Of a DNA stretch of 64,000 bases, positions 42,865-51,578 are shown piece by piece. The stretch spans positions 620,001 to 684,000 of the forward strand of contig NZ_LDPE01000001.1 of the NCBI RefSeq assembly GCF_001447995.1, read 5' to 3'. The stretch is from Maribacter dokdonensis DSW-8 (GTDB taxonomy: Bacteria; Bacteroidota; Bacteroidia; Flavobacteriales; Flavobacteriaceae). The notes beneath the pieces were generated by a model. That model ran no database searches, was not told the origin of the DNA, and worked only from the letters and a program-made list of their open reading frames with translations. Position 1 is the stretch's first letter. Each line of letters begins with the position of its first letter. The translations under genes were made by a program, and so were the position numbers.

Positions 42865-43896
42865 TTGTTTAAACAAACTACATATAGCCTACAGTTCATT
42901 TTACTTTTAATTCTATTAATAGTTTGCCTTTCCATTAATATTTGTCTGGGATCTGTTGCTATTCCTTTAGCAGATACTTTTAAAATTATATTTGGCTCTA
43001 CACTTAAAGAATCTTCTAGCTATTATATTATTTGGGAGTATAGGCTACCAAAAGCAATTACGGCCGTTATGGTTGGTGGTGGTTTATCATTAAGCGGGTT
43101 GTTAATGCAGACTTTATTCAGAAACCCTTTGGCAGGACCTTACGTTCTGGGCATAAGCTCTGGAGCCAGTTTAGGAGCGGCAATTTTAATAATGGGCACT
43201 TCACTATTCTCGGCAGTCTTCAGTTTTTCCGCTTTTAACGACTTTACACTTGCAATTGCATCTAGCCTTGGTAGTTTTTTAGTTTTATTCTTGGTATTGA
43301 TCGTGGCCGCAAAAGTTAAGGATACCATGGCATTGTTAATTATTGGTCTAATGTTCGGCAGTATTACTGCTGCCATAGTCAGCGTACTTTCTTATTTTAC
43401 AAAGGCCGAAAAACTACAGCAATATATATTTTGGTCCTTTGGCAGTTTAGGAAATTTATCTTGGCTACAATTAAGTATCGTTGCCTTATGTACGGTTGTA
43501 GGAATTACTTTTAGCATTGTTTCCATTAAGCCTTTAAATGCCTTATTACTTGGTGAGAACTATGCTAAAAGTTTAGGCATAGCTCTAAAAAAATCGCGGT
43601 ACATTATTATAGTCGCCACCGGACTGCTTGCAGGATCAATTACGGCATTTGCCGGTCCTATTGCATTTGTAGGTCTGGCGGTTCCCCATATCACTAAACA
43701 GATATTTCATACGACGGATCATAAAATTCAAATACCCGCTGTACTTATTTGCGGAGCCATTTTAATGTTGTTATGCGATACTATTGCGCAACTACCAGGT
43801 TATATGAGTGTTTTACCAATTAACGCCATTACCAGTATTTTTGGTGCGCCAGTAGTTATATGGTTATTGTTACGTAAAAGAAAAATGATTTTTTAA
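42865..43896 (+). CDS. btuC: cobalamin ABC transporter permease, TTG start
   Basis: A FecCD/BtuC-type inner-membrane permease of 343 residues with about ten hydrophobic helices. Diagnostic parts are WEYRLPKAITAVMVGGGLSLSGLLMQTLFRNPLAGPYVLGISSGASLG and GPIAFVGLAVPHITKQIF, the coupling helix that meets the ATPase. The frame begins at 42865 with TTG, immediately after the btuF TAA and in the same frame. The first in-frame ATG lies inside the RLPKAITAVM segment, too late to be the start. Translation thus uses TTG, or ribosomes pass through from btuF. Confidence 0.9.
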   Translation: MFKQTTYSLQFILLLILLIVCLSINICLGSVAIPLADTFKIIFGSTLKESSSYYIIWEYRLPKAITAVMVGGGLSLSGLLMQTLFRNPLAGPYVLGISSGASLGAAILIMGTSLFSAVFSFSAFNDFTLAIASSLGSFLVLFLVLIVAAKVKDTMALLIIGLMFGSITAAIVSVLSYFTKAEKLQQYIFWSFGSLGNLSWLQLSIVALCTVVGITFSIVSIKPLNALLLGENYAKSLGIALKKSRYIIIVATGLLAGSITAFAGPIAFVGLAVPHITKQIFHTTDHKIQIPAVLICGAILMLLCDTIAQLPGYMSVLPINAITSIFGAPVVIWLLLRKRKMIF

Positions 43897-43908
43897 TTAA
43901 AAACAGGT

Positions 43909-44694
43909 ATTATCAATAAGAATACATCAAATAGCACATTTCTTATCAACGACCTTGATATTGGTTATGATGAAAACATAGTGGTTTCTAACATTTCATT
44001 TCATTTAATGAAAGGGGAACTTGCTGCTATAGTTGGTGTAAACGGTATTGGCAAATCTACACTGTTACGTACCTTAGGTAATTTTCAACCTAAACTTTCT
44101 GGATCCATACAAATTGAAGGAAAAGAACTTACAGACTATAGTGAATTACAAATTGCATCTAAGGTCAGTGTCGTTTTAACGGAACCAATTGCTTCTAAAA
44201 ACTTATCTGTGTATGAGTTATTGGCGCTGGGCAGACAACCTTACACCAATTGGTTGGGTAAATTGACAGCTAATGATACTGCCATTATCAAAAAAAGTGT
44301 TGCACTCTTAGCTCTTGAACCGTTATTATCCAAAAAATGCTTTCAGCTTAGTGACGGACAATTGCAACGTGTTCTTATTGCCCGTGCCCTTATTCAAGAT
44401 ACCGATATTATTCTACTTGATGAGCCTACCTCTCATCTGGATCTTTATCATAAGGTATCTATTTTAAAACTACTGAAGTCCCTTGCCCACAGCACAAATA
44501 AAATTATTTTATATACCAGTCATGAAATTGAATTGGCTATTCAATTATGTGATAAAATGCTGATTTTAGACGGAGTCAACAATGCTTTTGACCAACCATG
44601 CAATCTCATAAAGAACAAGAATTTTGATACACTCTTCCCAACCGATATGATTTCTTTTGACTCCAATACGGGCTCTTTTAAGATTAAAAAATAG
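43909..44694 (+). CDS. btuD: cobalamin ABC transporter ATPase, no conventional start codon
   Basis: ABC ATPase with Walker A GVNGIGKST, signature LSDGQLQRV (Asp in place of the second Gly of LSGGQ), Walker B DIILLDEPTSHLD and switch His in TSHEIE. A GTG start at 43981 would delete the first strand FLINDLDIGYDEN, whose Tyr is the expected A-loop residue that stacks on adenine. The frame is open upstream to the btuC TAA (43894-43896), but codons 43897-43944 include no ATG, GTG or TTG. The best candidates are the near-cognate ATT at 43909 or ATC at 43912. The coordinates given use ATT and are uncertain. Confidence 0.82.
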   Translation: MINKNTSNSTFLINDLDIGYDENIVVSNISFHLMKGELAAIVGVNGIGKSTLLRTLGNFQPKLSGSIQIEGKELTDYSELQIASKVSVVLTEPIASKNLSVYELLALGRQPYTNWLGKLTANDTAIIKKSVALLALEPLLSKKCFQLSDGQLQRVLIARALIQDTDIILLDEPTSHLDLYHKVSILKLLKSLAHSTNKIILYTSHEIELAIQLCDKMLILDGVNNAFDQPCNLIKNKNFDTLFPTDMISFDSNTGSFKIKK

Positions 44695-44718
44695 GTTTTT
44701 CAACATTTATAAGAAATT

Positions 44719-44756
44719 AGAGCAGGTATGTTAATTAAAAACAGACCTGCTCTTTT
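44719..44756 (+). terminator. terminator of the btuFCD operon
   Basis: AGAGCAGGT (44719-44727) and ACCTGCTCT (44745-44753) form a nine-base-pair stem followed by TTT. It begins 25 bases after the btuD stop. Confidence 0.75.
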
Positions 44757-44806
44757 AAACTTTATTGAGCAATCAAGTATCTTTACATGATTACTGCAGT
44801 GCACAT

Positions 44807-46168
44807 ATGAACGAGATTTACATTTACTTAATTATCGCTATCCTTTGTCTTGCCATAGGATATTTTTTGGGTAATTATATACAGCTTCTAAAAACAAAAT
44901 CGCGCCAAAGCACTTTAGAGGAACGAGAGCAGCAAATGCTAAACAACCTTTCTGTCTTTCAGGATAGATTAAAGGAAAGTGAAAACCAAAAATTTAAATT
45001 ACAAACGGATAAAGAACAGCTGGGAAACCAAATAGTGCGTTATCAAGCTGATTTAGATAATTTACGCTTAAAGAACAAAGAGCAGAAAGAGGAAGTAGAA
45101 AAGCTTCAAGAAAAATTCACAAAGGAGTTTGAAAATCTTGCCAATAAAATATTGGAAGAAAAGAGTTTAAAATTCACGGAACGTAATGAGAAGAACATCA
45201 AGAATATTCTTACTCCCTTAAATGAAAAAATTCTTCTGTTTGAAAAGAAGGTAGAGGAAAGTCAGAAAGAGAATATCAGTATCCATTCCGCTTTAAAAGA
45301 ACAACTACTACATTTACAAACCCAGAACATTAAGATTACCCAAGAAGCCGAAAACTTGACCAAGGCATTAAAGGGTGATAGCAAAATGCAAGGTAACTGG
45401 GGTGAGCTTGTATTAGAACGCGTATTGGAGAAATCTGGTCTAGAGAAGGATCGCGAATATATAGTTCAGCAAAGCTTTAAACGAGAAGATGGTAGTCGTG
45501 TGCTACCAGATGTCATCATCAATTTGCCCGATGGTAAAAAAATGGTGGTCGATTCTAAAGTATCTCTTACCGATTACGAACGCTATGTTAATTCAGAAGA
45601 TGATTTTAAGGAGAAATTCTTAAAAGACCATATAAACTCCCTAAGAAGGCATGTAGACCAATTATCCGCTAAAAAATACGAAGACCTTTATGAGATGGAG
45701 AGTCCAGATTTTGTATTGATGTTCGTTCCTATAGAACCTGCGTTTGCAATAGCCATAAACCAAGATAGCTCTTTATACAATAAAGCATTTGAGCAGAACA
45801 TCATTATTGTTACCCCTTCTACCCTTTTGGCTACTTTACGTACTATAGATAGCATGTGGAACAATGAAAAGCAACAACGAAATGCTATTGAAATAGCAAG
45901 ACAAGCAGGTGCTCTTTATGATAAATTTGAAGGTTTTGTAAATGACCTGACCAAAGTTGGCAAAAAGATGGATGAGGCCAAAGGTGAATACCGTGGAGCA
46001 ATGAACAAATTAGTAGAAGGCCGTGGTAATATTGTTACCAGCATAGAGAAGCTGAAAAAAATGGGTGCCAAAGCAAAAAAATCAATTCCTGAGTCCATCC
46101 TAAATCGTGCTAGCGAAGATGATGAACATGAAGAAGAACCTATAAAATCATTAGATAACAACCATTAA
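44807..46168 (+). CDS. rmuC: RmuC family DNA recombination protein
   Basis: A 453-residue protein with an N-terminal membrane helix (IYIYLIIAILCLAIGYFLGNYI) and a long coiled coil (about 40-190). The C-terminal nuclease-like domain follows, with GNWGELVLERVLEKSGLEKDREYIVQQSF and LPDVIINLPDGKKMVVDSKVSLTDYERYV, where the Asp and Lys match the endonuclease-like fold described for RmuC. It limits inverted-repeat recombination in E. coli. The start at 44807 is chosen over an upstream TTG because the family begins just before the membrane helix. Confidence 0.94.
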   Translation: MNEIYIYLIIAILCLAIGYFLGNYIQLLKTKSRQSTLEEREQQMLNNLSVFQDRLKESENQKFKLQTDKEQLGNQIVRYQADLDNLRLKNKEQKEEVEKLQEKFTKEFENLANKILEEKSLKFTERNEKNIKNILTPLNEKILLFEKKVEESQKENISIHSALKEQLLHLQTQNIKITQEAENLTKALKGDSKMQGNWGELVLERVLEKSGLEKDREYIVQQSFKREDGSRVLPDVIINLPDGKKMVVDSKVSLTDYERYVNSEDDFKEKFLKDHINSLRRHVDQLSAKKYEDLYEMESPDFVLMFVPIEPAFAIAINQDSSLYNKAFEQNIIIVTPSTLLATLRTIDSMWNNEKQQRNAIEIARQAGALYDKFEGFVNDLTKVGKKMDEAKGEYRGAMNKLVEGRGNIVTSIEKLKKMGAKAKKSIPESILNRASEDDEHEEEPIKSLDNNH

Positions 46169-46188
46169 TTCAATTTTAAATTAAACAC

Positions 46189-46554
46189 ATGAAAAAAATA
46201 GTATCATTACTTTTATTGGGCATAGTACTAATAGGAGCTTTATATTATGCCTTTATCTACTTTGTAACCTTCAGTGAAGGTGTTAGATCTGGCGAACTTA
46301 TAAAAATAAGTCACAAAGGGGTATTAGTGAAGACTTGGGAAGGCGAAATAAGCCAAGGAATCTCTGGTGCTCAGATATTTTCATTTTCGGTATTGGACAA
46401 AGACAAGGAAGTTATAGACAAATTAAAGGAATATCAAGGGCAATATGTAAAAGTAAGTTATGTTGAGCGCTATGCTACCTTCTTTTGGCTAGGAGACACT
46501 AAATACTTTATTACAGAGGTTCATGCAGAAAAATCTCCTCATTTTAGAAATTAA
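46189..46554 (+). CDS. small membrane-anchored protein of unknown function
   Basis: A protein of 121 residues with an N-terminal membrane helix (MKKIVSLLLLGIVLIGALYYAFIYF), then a compact beta-rich part: YSEGVRSGELIKISHKGVLVKTWEGEI-like opening, SGAQIFSFSVLDKDKEV and VKVSYVERYATFFWLGDTKYFI. From memory, homologues are sometimes labelled 6-phosphogluconate dehydrogenase, but there is no nucleotide-binding fold here and the true gnd gene lies 3 kb away. It sits 20 bases after rmuC and 25 before the thioesterase gene. Function unknown. Confidence 0.8.
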   Translation: MKKIVSLLLLGIVLIGALYYAFIYFVTFSEGVRSGELIKISHKGVLVKTWEGEISQGISGAQIFSFSVLDKDKEVIDKLKEYQGQYVKVSYVERYATFFWLGDTKYFITEVHAEKSPHFRN

Positions 46555-46579
46555 ATAACCACATTATAGCGAGAAGTTT

Positions 46580-47125
46580 ATGGAAAAGTTCAAAAGCGTA
46601 AAAGAATCAAGAGTTTCTATAACAGAATTGATGCTGCCGTCCCATTCCAATTTTGGGGGCAAGGTACACGGTGGCCATATATTAAACTTAATGGATCAAA
46701 TTGCCTTTGCCTGTGCCTCTAAACACTCACAACAGTATTGTGTAACAGCATCGGTAAATCGCGTTAACTTTCTAAACCCTATAGAAGTAGGAGAATTGGT
46801 AACCCTTAAAGCCAGTATTAACTATACCGGCCGTACTTCTATGGTGGTTGGTGTTCGTGTAGAATCGGAAAACATTACCTCTGGTACCAAAAAGCATTGC
46901 AACTCATCTTACTTTACCATGGTAGCCAAGGGAACAGATGGTAAAAATGTTCCCGTGCCCGGTCTTATAATTTCAGATGATCAAGGGGTCAGAAGATTTG
47001 CAAGAAGTAAATACCGCAAACTAGAAGCTCAAGAAAGAGACACTAAATTCGAGTCAAAATCCTTTAACTCTCAAGATTATATCAAAGAATTGGAATCTGA
47101 AAATATTAAGATCGATATGAAGTAA
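46580..47125 (+). CDS. acyl-CoA thioesterase (hotdog fold)
   Basis: A protein of 181 residues that hydrolyses acyl-CoA to the free acid and CoA. The hotdog signature is clear: LPSHSNFGGKVHGGHILNLMDQIAFACASKHSQQYCVTASVNRVNF, with the catalytic Asp within the MDQIA helix, then LKASINYTGRTSMVVGVRVESEN. It belongs to the YciA/BACH-like group. The C-terminal 30 residues form a charged tail. Its 3' end overlaps the convergent pgl gene by 20 bases. Confidence 0.94.
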   Translation: MEKFKSVKESRVSITELMLPSHSNFGGKVHGGHILNLMDQIAFACASKHSQQYCVTASVNRVNFLNPIEVGELVTLKASINYTGRTSMVVGVRVESENITSGTKKHCNSSYFTMVAKGTDGKNVPVPGLIISDDQGVRRFARSKYRKLEAQERDTKFESKSFNSQDYIKELESENIKIDMK

Positions 47126-47831
47126 GAAGCTTTGCCGCGGCAGCATCTAAAAACCAGACCAAGTCTTTTGTTTTAGGTGCTACGTGACTTGCCGGGTATT
47201 CTAAATAACCCTCTTCCCTATCAACGATTACCTTTACTTTCTCTGCCTTACTTTCGCCGGTGACCAAAAATGCTACTGTTTTAGCATTATTGATTATTCT
47301 ACCCGTAAGAGATACTCGTCTTTGCCCGGATTCTGGGTGAATAGCGACTTCGCAATTATCCGGTGATACCCATAAATTGATTTCATGCGGAAAAATAGAA
47401 GCTGTATGACCATCATCTCCCATACCTAAAATAACCAGATCAAATTGTGGTAAACCTAATTCCTTTGGCAATTCTTCCTCCAATAACGCTCCGTAACGCT
47501 TAGCTTCTTCTTTTGGATCTTCCTCACCTTTAATTCTATGTATATTTCCCTCTGGAATATCAACCTTAGAAATAAGGTGTTCTACTGTCATTTTATAGTT
47601 ACTTTCAGCATCCGTGGGTGCCACACACCTTTCATCTCCCCAATATAAATGAATGCTGTTCCAATCAATATCCTTTGAAAATTGTTCAGCAAGAACGTCA
47701 AAAACTATTTTTGGGGTGCTTCCACCAGATAAGGCAATATGAAAAGCCTTCTGAGTACCTGATTTTTCAATTAAGTACTTAGAAAACTCTTCCGCTACCT
47801 TGTTTTTATTTTGATATACTTTTAATTCCAT
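47106..47831 (-). CDS. pgl: 6-phosphogluconolactonase
   Basis: DevB-type enzyme of 241 residues that hydrolyses 6-phosphogluconolactone, step two of the oxidative pentose phosphate pathway. ALSGGSTPK, IHLYWGDERCVAPTDAESNY and LVILGMGDDGHTASIFP hold the phosphate-binding and catalytic residues (His in GDDGH). It follows zwf by 32 bases on the same strand, so both are co-transcribed; gnd lies divergent upstream of zwf. Confidence 0.97.
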   Translation of the reverse strand: MELKVYQNKNKVAEEFSKYLIEKSGTQKAFHIALSGGSTPKIVFDVLAEQFSKDIDWNSIHLYWGDERCVAPTDAESNYKMTVEHLISKVDIPEGNIHRIKGEEDPKEEAKRYGALLEEELPKELGLPQFDLVILGMGDDGHTASIFPHEINLWVSPDNCEVAIHPESGQRRVSLTGRIINNAKTVAFLVTGESKAEKVKVIVDREEGYLEYPASHVAPKTKDLVWFLDAAAAKLLTSYRS

Positions 47832-47863
47832 TTTTTACTTTAATATTATTTCTTGTGCTTTGA

Positions 47864-49396
47864 CTAACAAATAACACAATAGCCAGATTCATCTGCCAGA
47901 TTCTCACTTGGATTACGCCATTCTCCTACACCTTCTATAAGATCATTTGCGTTTTCAGGTCCCCAAACACCAGCTGCATAACCGTACATTTTTACATCCT
48001 TGCCATTTTTCCAATACTCTAAAATTGGATCTACAAATGCCCAAGCAGCTTCAACTTCATCTGCCCTTGCATATAGGGTTGCATCACCCTGCATTGCATC
48101 TAATAGTAATCTTTCATAAGCTTCCATCACATGAGTTTCGGTTAAACTAGAATAGTAGAAATCCATATTGGCACGCTCTACTTCAAAACCTTGACCTGGA
48201 ACCTTTACTCCAAATTTAATTAGAATGCCTTCATCGGGCTGTATTCTAATAATTAATTTATTGTCTTTATTGCTAATACCCGACTCTTTGAATATTTGAT
48301 GATGCGGTGTTTTAAAATGTATAACAACCTCGGTCACTTTGGTAGGCATACGTTTGGCTGTCCTTACATAAAAAGGTACATCTGCCCAACGCCAATTGTC
48401 TACAAAAAATTTAATTGCAGCAAAAGTTTCTGTCGTGGAATTTTCATCTACACCCTCTTCTTCGCGATATCCCTTTACTTCTTGACCATCTATTTTAGAA
48501 GCAACATATTGTGCTCTTATGGTATTATCAAAAAGCGTTTTCTCATCGTTCATTATTTTTAACGACTTTAACGCTTTTAACTTCTCATTTCTAATTTCTT
48601 CGGCATCGGCACTTAATGGCGGCTCCATGACGATCAAAGCAACAATTTGCAATAAATGACTTTGAAACATATCTCGTAATGCCCCAGATTTATCATAATA
48701 GCCACCTCTTTTTTCAACACCCACGCTTTCAGCATTTGTAATCTCCACATGGTGTATATAGTTTCTGTTCCAAAGAGGCTCAAAAATACTATTGGCAAAA
48801 CGGGTTACCAGTAGATTCTGTACCGTTTCTTTACCTAAATAATGATCAATTCTAAAAATCTGATTTTCCTTAAAATAAGTATGTAGTCCGTCATTTAATT
48901 CTTTAGCAGATTGTAAGCTATAACCAAATGGTTTTTCTACAATTAGTCTACGCCAACCATTAGAATCATCATTCAATCCTTGATCGGACAAGTTTTTAGC
49001 TATTGGCTCATATAAACTTGGTGGTGTTGAAAGATAAAATATATGATTTCCGTTCGTACCGTATTTCTGATCTAAATCTGAAATTCGTTTTTCCAATCGT
49101 TCATATGATGTGTCGTAATCAGAACCTAAATCTTCATAAAACAATTTTTCGGCAAATTTTTGAATATAATCCTCATCAAACTCCTTTCGTTCATCTTCTA
49201 GATAGGGACTTTCTAAAACTACCTTATTCCTAAACTTTAAATCGCCCAAATCACTCCTACTAACGCCAAGTACCACAAAATTTTCAGGAAGATCATTTCC
49301 TTTATATAAATTGAATATGGCAGGTATCAGTTTTCTTGCCGTTAAATCTCCAGATGCCCCAAATATTACGAGCATATGATTTTCTGTCTTTTTCAT
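47864..49396 (-). CDS. zwf: glucose-6-phosphate 1-dehydrogenase
   Basis: Oxidises glucose-6-phosphate to the lactone and makes NADPH. The 510 residues include the coenzyme motif IFGASGDLTARKLIPA, the substrate loop RIDHYLGKETVQNLLVTRFAN and EKPFGYS. The C-terminal domain is complete. First gene of zwf-pgl and divergent from gnd across 186 bases. No clear TAnnTTTG box was found in that gap. Confidence 0.98.
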   Translation of the reverse strand: MKKTENHMLVIFGASGDLTARKLIPAIFNLYKGNDLPENFVVLGVSRSDLGDLKFRNKVVLESPYLEDERKEFDEDYIQKFAEKLFYEDLGSDYDTSYERLEKRISDLDQKYGTNGNHIFYLSTPPSLYEPIAKNLSDQGLNDDSNGWRRLIVEKPFGYSLQSAKELNDGLHTYFKENQIFRIDHYLGKETVQNLLVTRFANSIFEPLWNRNYIHHVEITNAESVGVEKRGGYYDKSGALRDMFQSHLLQIVALIVMEPPLSADAEEIRNEKLKALKSLKIMNDEKTLFDNTIRAQYVASKIDGQEVKGYREEEGVDENSTTETFAAIKFFVDNWRWADVPFYVRTAKRMPTKVTEVVIHFKTPHHQIFKESGISNKDNKLIIRIQPDEGILIKFGVKVPGQGFEVERANMDFYYSSLTETHVMEAYERLLLDAMQGDATLYARADEVEAAWAFVDPILEYWKNGKDVKMYGYAAGVWGPENANDLIEGVGEWRNPSENLADESGYCVIC

Positions 49397-49582
49397 TATA
49401 GGTTGAAATTCTATTTATTTGTAAATATCTTAAAAAGTAAGCCATTATTAGGCTTGTTTAAGATGTTATTTAGATTTAAAGTCAATATTTTAAATTATTT
49501 TTGATTCACATTATGTTAGCAACAAAGTATAACTAAAGTGTTGTAACATTTTAATGTCTTTTAATTATAAAACATACAATTT

Positions 49583-50983
49583 ATGTACGATTTTGGTTTA
49601 GTAGGTCTTGGGGTAATGGGACAAAATTTTATCCTTAACGTAGCAGATAATGGCTTTTCTGCTTTTGGATATGATTTAGATGATGAAAAAGTAGAGGCCT
49701 TAAAGACTTTAGGTGGAGATGTAGAAAAAGTCAATGCCTCTAGCAACATAAAAACCTTTGTAAAGAACTTAAAGCAACCTCGTAAAATAATGCTTTTGGT
49801 TCCTGCAGGTAAAATTGTTGACGGCGTTATAGAATCTCTTTTACCACATATAGATAAAGGCGATATTATTATTGATGGCGGTAACTCTTTTTTTACCGAT
49901 ACGGACAGAAGAGAAGCGCAATTGCAAGAAAGGGCTATCAACTTCTTTGGTGCAGGGGTTTCCGGTGGTGCAAAAGGTGCTAGAAAAGGACCTAGCATTA
50001 TGCCCGGAGGTTCTAAATCTGCGTACGAGCATATTAAACCTATTTTTGAAGCGGTTTCCGCTAAATATAATGGTGAGCCATGTGTTGCCTATTTAGGTCC
50101 AAAATCTGCCGGGAATTATGTGAAAATGGTTCACAATGGTATTGAATACGGCTTAATGCAGTTGACTTCAGAAATATACGATGTACTTAAAAAAGGAGGC
50201 GATTACAATAATGATGAATTACATAGCACTTTTGCCAAATGGAATTCTGGTAGGTTACAATCTTTCTTAGTTGAAATTACATCTGAAATTTTTGAACAAG
50301 AAGATGATTTGACCAAAGGACGTTTAGTAGATCAAATTTTAGATAAGGCAAAGCAAAAAGGTACCGGTAAATGGACGAGCCAAAATGCAATGGACCTGGG
50401 TATACCTGTTCCATCTATTGATGTTGCGGTAAGCATGAGAGAACTTTCCGCATTAAAAGACGAGAGAGTAAAAGCAGATGCACTTTATGATAGACCAACC
50501 GTTGCTCATATGGATAAAGAGAAATTAGAAGCGCTTACCGAAAAGGCTTTGTACTTCTCTTTTATTATTACCTATTCTCAAGGATTGCACCAATTGGCAG
50601 ATGCATCAAAAGAATATGGTTATAATCTAGACATTGCCGTAATTGCAAAAATTTGGAGGGCAGGTTGTATTATTCGTGCAGGTTTATTAGCTGATATTAC
50701 CGAAGCTTTTATAGCTGAGCCAACATTACCGAATCTTTTACTTTCTCCTAATTTTGTAAGCAAAATAAAAGAAACGGTAGATGCGGCTAGAGAATTAGTG
50801 GCATTTGGAGCACAAAACGGAATTCCTTTACCAGGGCTTTCAAATTCACTTACTTATTTTGACGCCTATACTTCAAGTAAATTACCTTTAAATTTAATAC
50901 AAGCGCAACGAGATTATTTTGGTTCTCATACGTATGAGCGTTTAGATCGTGAAGGTATTTTTCATACAGAATGGGAAGATTAA
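49583..50983 (+). CDS. gnd: 6-phosphogluconate dehydrogenase (decarboxylating)
   Basis: Converts 6-phosphogluconate to ribulose-5-phosphate and CO2 with reduction of NADP. The 466 residues show GLVGLGVMGQNFILNVADNGF, GGNSFFTDTDRREAQL, the substrate-binding VSGGAKGARKGPSIMPGG and KMVHNGIEYGLMQL, and a C-terminal HTEW ending. With the divergent zwf-pgl genes it completes the oxidative pentose phosphate branch. DUF3124 follows after ten bases and is probably co-transcribed. Confidence 0.98.
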   Translation: MYDFGLVGLGVMGQNFILNVADNGFSAFGYDLDDEKVEALKTLGGDVEKVNASSNIKTFVKNLKQPRKIMLLVPAGKIVDGVIESLLPHIDKGDIIIDGGNSFFTDTDRREAQLQERAINFFGAGVSGGAKGARKGPSIMPGGSKSAYEHIKPIFEAVSAKYNGEPCVAYLGPKSAGNYVKMVHNGIEYGLMQLTSEIYDVLKKGGDYNNDELHSTFAKWNSGRLQSFLVEITSEIFEQEDDLTKGRLVDQILDKAKQKGTGKWTSQNAMDLGIPVPSIDVAVSMRELSALKDERVKADALYDRPTVAHMDKEKLEALTEKALYFSFIITYSQGLHQLADASKEYGYNLDIAVIAKIWRAGCIIRAGLLADITEAFIAEPTLPNLLLSPNFVSKIKETVDAARELVAFGAQNGIPLPGLSNSLTYFDAYTSSKLPLNLIQAQRDYFGSHTYERLDREGIFHTEWED

Positions 50984-50993
50984 AAAATAACAT

Positions 50994-51527
50994 TTGAAAA
51001 ATATAAAGTTTATAGGTGGTATTTGTCTTTCGTTGGTTTTTGCTTTGAACGTAATGTCATGCAAACAAAAATCTACGGAAAATGTTCCCGTTGAAATTTT
51101 GGACAACCACACCCTGAGCAGAAAGGCAAATACCATCTCAAACGATTCTCAAAAAAGACAAGTTTACGTACCTATTTATTCTGATATCTATAATCAAACA
51201 AGAGATACCAGAACTTTATTGACCGCTACTTTGAGCATTAGAAATACCAGTTTAAAAGATAGTTTGTTCGTAAGTAAGATCGACTATTACAATACAGAAG
51301 GTGATCTAGTAAGAAGTTATATAGACTCCCCTATTTACCTTACTCCAATGGAATCTATTGATTATGTCATTGAGCAACAAGATACATCTGGTGGTAGTGG
51401 CGCAAATTTTATGATTGATTGGTATTCTAAAAGAAAATTAAATCCATTATTTCAAGCTGTTATGGTGGGTGGTTTAGGTGCACAGGCATTTTCATTCACT
51501 ACTGAAGGTATTGAAATTTTTGAATAA
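50994..51527 (+). CDS. DUF3124 lipoprotein, TTG start
   Basis: A lipoprotein of 177 residues (lipobox NVMSC, Cys22). The mature part reads QVYVPIYSDIYNQTRDTRTLLTATLSIRNTSLKDSLFVSKIDYYNTEGDLVRSYID and TPMESIDYVIEQQDTSGGSGANFMIDWYS, matching DUF3124, an immunoglobulin-like beta protein of unknown role. The start must be TTG at 50994: no ATG precedes the signal peptide in frame. It lies ten bases after gnd. Confidence 0.87.
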   Translation: MKNIKFIGGICLSLVFALNVMSCKQKSTENVPVEILDNHTLSRKANTISNDSQKRQVYVPIYSDIYNQTRDTRTLLTATLSIRNTSLKDSLFVSKIDYYNTEGDLVRSYIDSPIYLTPMESIDYVIEQQDTSGGSGANFMIDWYSKRKLNPLFQAVMVGGLGAQAFSFTTEGIEIFE

Positions 51528-51578
51528 TAGTACAAAACCTAATATTTATATTAAAGTCCATTTCTCATACCTATTTGT

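Noticed and set aside
42865..43000. A later ATG as the start of btuC
   Set aside because: The first in-frame ATG is inside the conserved RLPKAITAVM segment, after the first membrane helix.
43981..44694. GTG at 43981 as the start of btuD
   Set aside because: It would remove the first beta strand and the A-loop Tyr, which are conserved in ABC ATPases and remain open in frame upstream.
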